This document shows, in pieces, positions 5,508-6,082 of a stretch of 6,082 nucleotides of DNA. The notes under the pieces were generated by a model. That model was not told the origin of the DNA, did not search any database, and was given only the letters and a program-made list of their open reading frames with translations. Source of the DNA: Microcaldota archaeon (lineage in GTDB: Archaea > Micrarchaeota > Micrarchaeia > Micrarchaeales > Micrarchaeaceae); assembly GCA_027365215.1 (NCBI GenBank), contig DAHXNT010000040.1:1-6082 (forward strand), written 5' to 3'. A program made the position numbers and the translations under genes. Position 1 is the stretch's first letter, and each line of letters begins with the position of its first letter.

Positions 5508-5770
5508 AGATGAATATCCTGAAGGACGAGAGCAAGGAGCTGGAGATCGAATTTGAGACAAGTGATCTCACGATACCGGACCTGCTCGCAGCGGAGCTGC
5601 AGAAGAACCCTGACGTGAGCTTCGCAGGAGTGATAAAGGAGCACCCGAACGTCGGATACCCTAGGCTCGTAGTGAAGAGCACGAAGAAGAAGGCCGGCGA
5701 CATACTGGAGAAGGCCCTTGAGGGGCTGTCAGACGAGTTCTCGAAGCTTAAGGATTCGATAAAGAAGTAG
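5504..5770 (+). CDS. rpoL: DNA-directed RNA polymerase subunit L (Rpo11)
   Basis: RpoL (Rpo11) is the archaeal counterpart of eukaryotic Rpb11. It pairs with subunit D to form the assembly platform of RNA polymerase, the role played by the alpha dimer in bacteria. The 88-residue protein reads MKMNILKDESKELEIEFETS, then DLTIPDLLAAELQKNPDVSF, AGVIKEHPNVGYPRLVVKST and a long C-terminal helix. This is the family pattern: ILKEE-ELE-E, a dimer helix with LL--EL, DPDV-FAGY--EHP, P-l-V-T. Length is normal. ATG 5504 overlaps the csl4 stop (ATGA 5504-5507). GGCGAT at 5493-5498 precedes it by five bases, favouring it over ATG 5510. A terminator-like hairpin starts within the stop codon, so this is likely the last gene of the operon. 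Confidence 0.94.
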   Translation: MKMNILKDESKELEIEFETSDLTIPDLLAAELQKNPDVSFAGVIKEHPNVGYPRLVVKSTKKKAGDILEKALEGLSDEFSKLKDSIKK

Positions 5771-5792
5771 AGGGGAAACCCTTTTTTATTTT
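5769..5792 (+). terminator. Hairpin and T-rich tract ending the operon
   Basis: Bases 5769-5774 (AGAGGG) can pair with 5779-5784 (CCCTTT, one G-T pair) around a GAAA tetraloop, followed by a T-rich run to 5792 broken by one A. Archaeal termination relies mainly on such T-rich tracts, so this is a credible end for the transcript after rpoL. The stem is short and begins inside the rpoL stop codon. Confidence 0.65.
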
Positions 5793-5800
5793 GTATACCT
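5783..5800 (+). promoter_or_regulatory. Possible TATA-box region for the DUF99 gene
   Basis: The AT-rich stretch after the hairpin (TTTTTATTTTGTATACCT) is the only such segment upstream of the last gene. An archaeal TATA box here would place transcription start about 25 bases on, near 5810-5822. That suits either a leaderless GTG start or a short leader to ATG 5837. The same bases also form the terminator T-tract, so the assignment is weak. Confidence 0.35.
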
Positions 5801-5836
5801 ATTTCTACAGTGTCAGTCGTGCGCAGGCGGACCCTA

Positions 5837-6082
5837 ATGCCGAAAACGAGGATGCTCAAGTCAGGGGCAGCCATGCTCGGCGTCGCCACGGCGCCCATAG
5901 GCGCCGCCCATGGAAAGGTGCTGATGGTCGGCGTAGTGGAAAGGTCGGGCATAATAGAAGGGGTGCTCACCACGAAGGTGACCAGGGACGGCACCGACTC
6001 GACCGCGAGGATAGCGCGCATGGTGTCGTCATCGAGGTTCGGGCAGCAGATAAAGTCCATAGCCATAGACGGCATATCCGTT
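5837..6082 (+). CDS. DUF99/UPF0215 family protein (3' partial)
   Basis: This frame stays open to the right edge, giving 82 codons of an incomplete gene. The visible part matches DUF99, a mainly archaeal family thought to have an RNase H-like, endonuclease V-related fold. Matching parts are KVLMVGVVERSGIIEGVLTT (compare TILIGVVMKG--VVGVLS), then VTRDGTDSTARIARMVSSSR (compare TVDGRDATEKLIDAVVNSR), and finally SIAIDGISV. The N-terminal motif, usually G-[IF]-D-D-x-[PT]-F, reads GVATAPI here, so both acidic residues are missing. Start is uncertain. ATG 5837 gives a family-like N-terminus (MPKTRMLKSGAAMLGV), while GTG 5810 and GTG 5819 are in frame and could serve a leaderless transcript. Family assignment is fairly firm; function is not established from sequence. 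Confidence 0.8.
   Translation, partial: MPKTRMLKSGAAMLGVATAPIGAAHGKVLMVGVVERSGIIEGVLTTKVTRDGTDSTARIARMVSSSRFGQQIKSIAIDGISV

Noticed and set aside
4587..5561. A 324-codon minus-strand open frame opposite csl4
   Set aside because: It lies antisense to the well-supported csl4 and rpoL genes and its translation shows no recognisable domain. Long antisense frames are expected in GC-rich coding DNA.
5374..6075. A 233-codon minus-strand open frame spanning rpoL, the spacer and the DUF99 gene
   Set aside because: It crosses the terminator region and is antisense to two family-matched proteins. Its composition looks like a reverse reading of coding DNA.

Overview
This window is a stretch of an archaeal ribosomal-protein operon, with all recognised genes on the + strand. 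The archaeal assignment rests on the archaeal/eukaryotic-only proteins eS4, eL32 and eL19, the archaeal forms of uS14, uL6, uL18 and uS5, and the exosome cap subunit Csl4 next to RNA polymerase subunit L. Arginine is mostly AGG and isoleucine mostly ATA, in DNA that looks moderately GC-rich. Together with lineage-specific tails and the apparent lack of uL30 and uL15 after uS5, this would fit a DPANN-type lineage such as Micrarchaeota, but that placement is only a tentative impression.

Layout: eS4 (5' end cut by the window), uL5, uS14 (51 codons, 1245-1400), uS8, uL6, eL32, eL19, uL18 and uS5 (TTG start) run from 1 to 4669 with gaps of about 20 bases or less, or a 4-base overlap. This is the usual archaeal spc order. 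A 58-base spacer (4670-4727) with a GC-rich hairpin follows, then csl4 and rpoL, joined by an ATGA overlap. A short hairpin with a T-rich tract (5769-5792) closes the operon. The last gene, running off the right edge, is a DUF99/UPF0215 protein and probably has its own promoter.

The operon groups ribosome assembly, exosomal RNA decay and transcription. Most starts carry a TGAT-centred Shine-Dalgarno sequence 3-4 bases upstream, and three times the previous gene's TGA stop lies inside it. This suggests translational coupling.

I see no defence system, mobile element, CRISPR array or RNA gene. The points most worth a second look are the low-complexity C-terminal tails on eL32 and Csl4, the replacement of the expected uL30-uL15 genes by csl4-rpoL, the stop/Shine-Dalgarno overlap, and the loss of the conserved acidic pair in the DUF99 protein.
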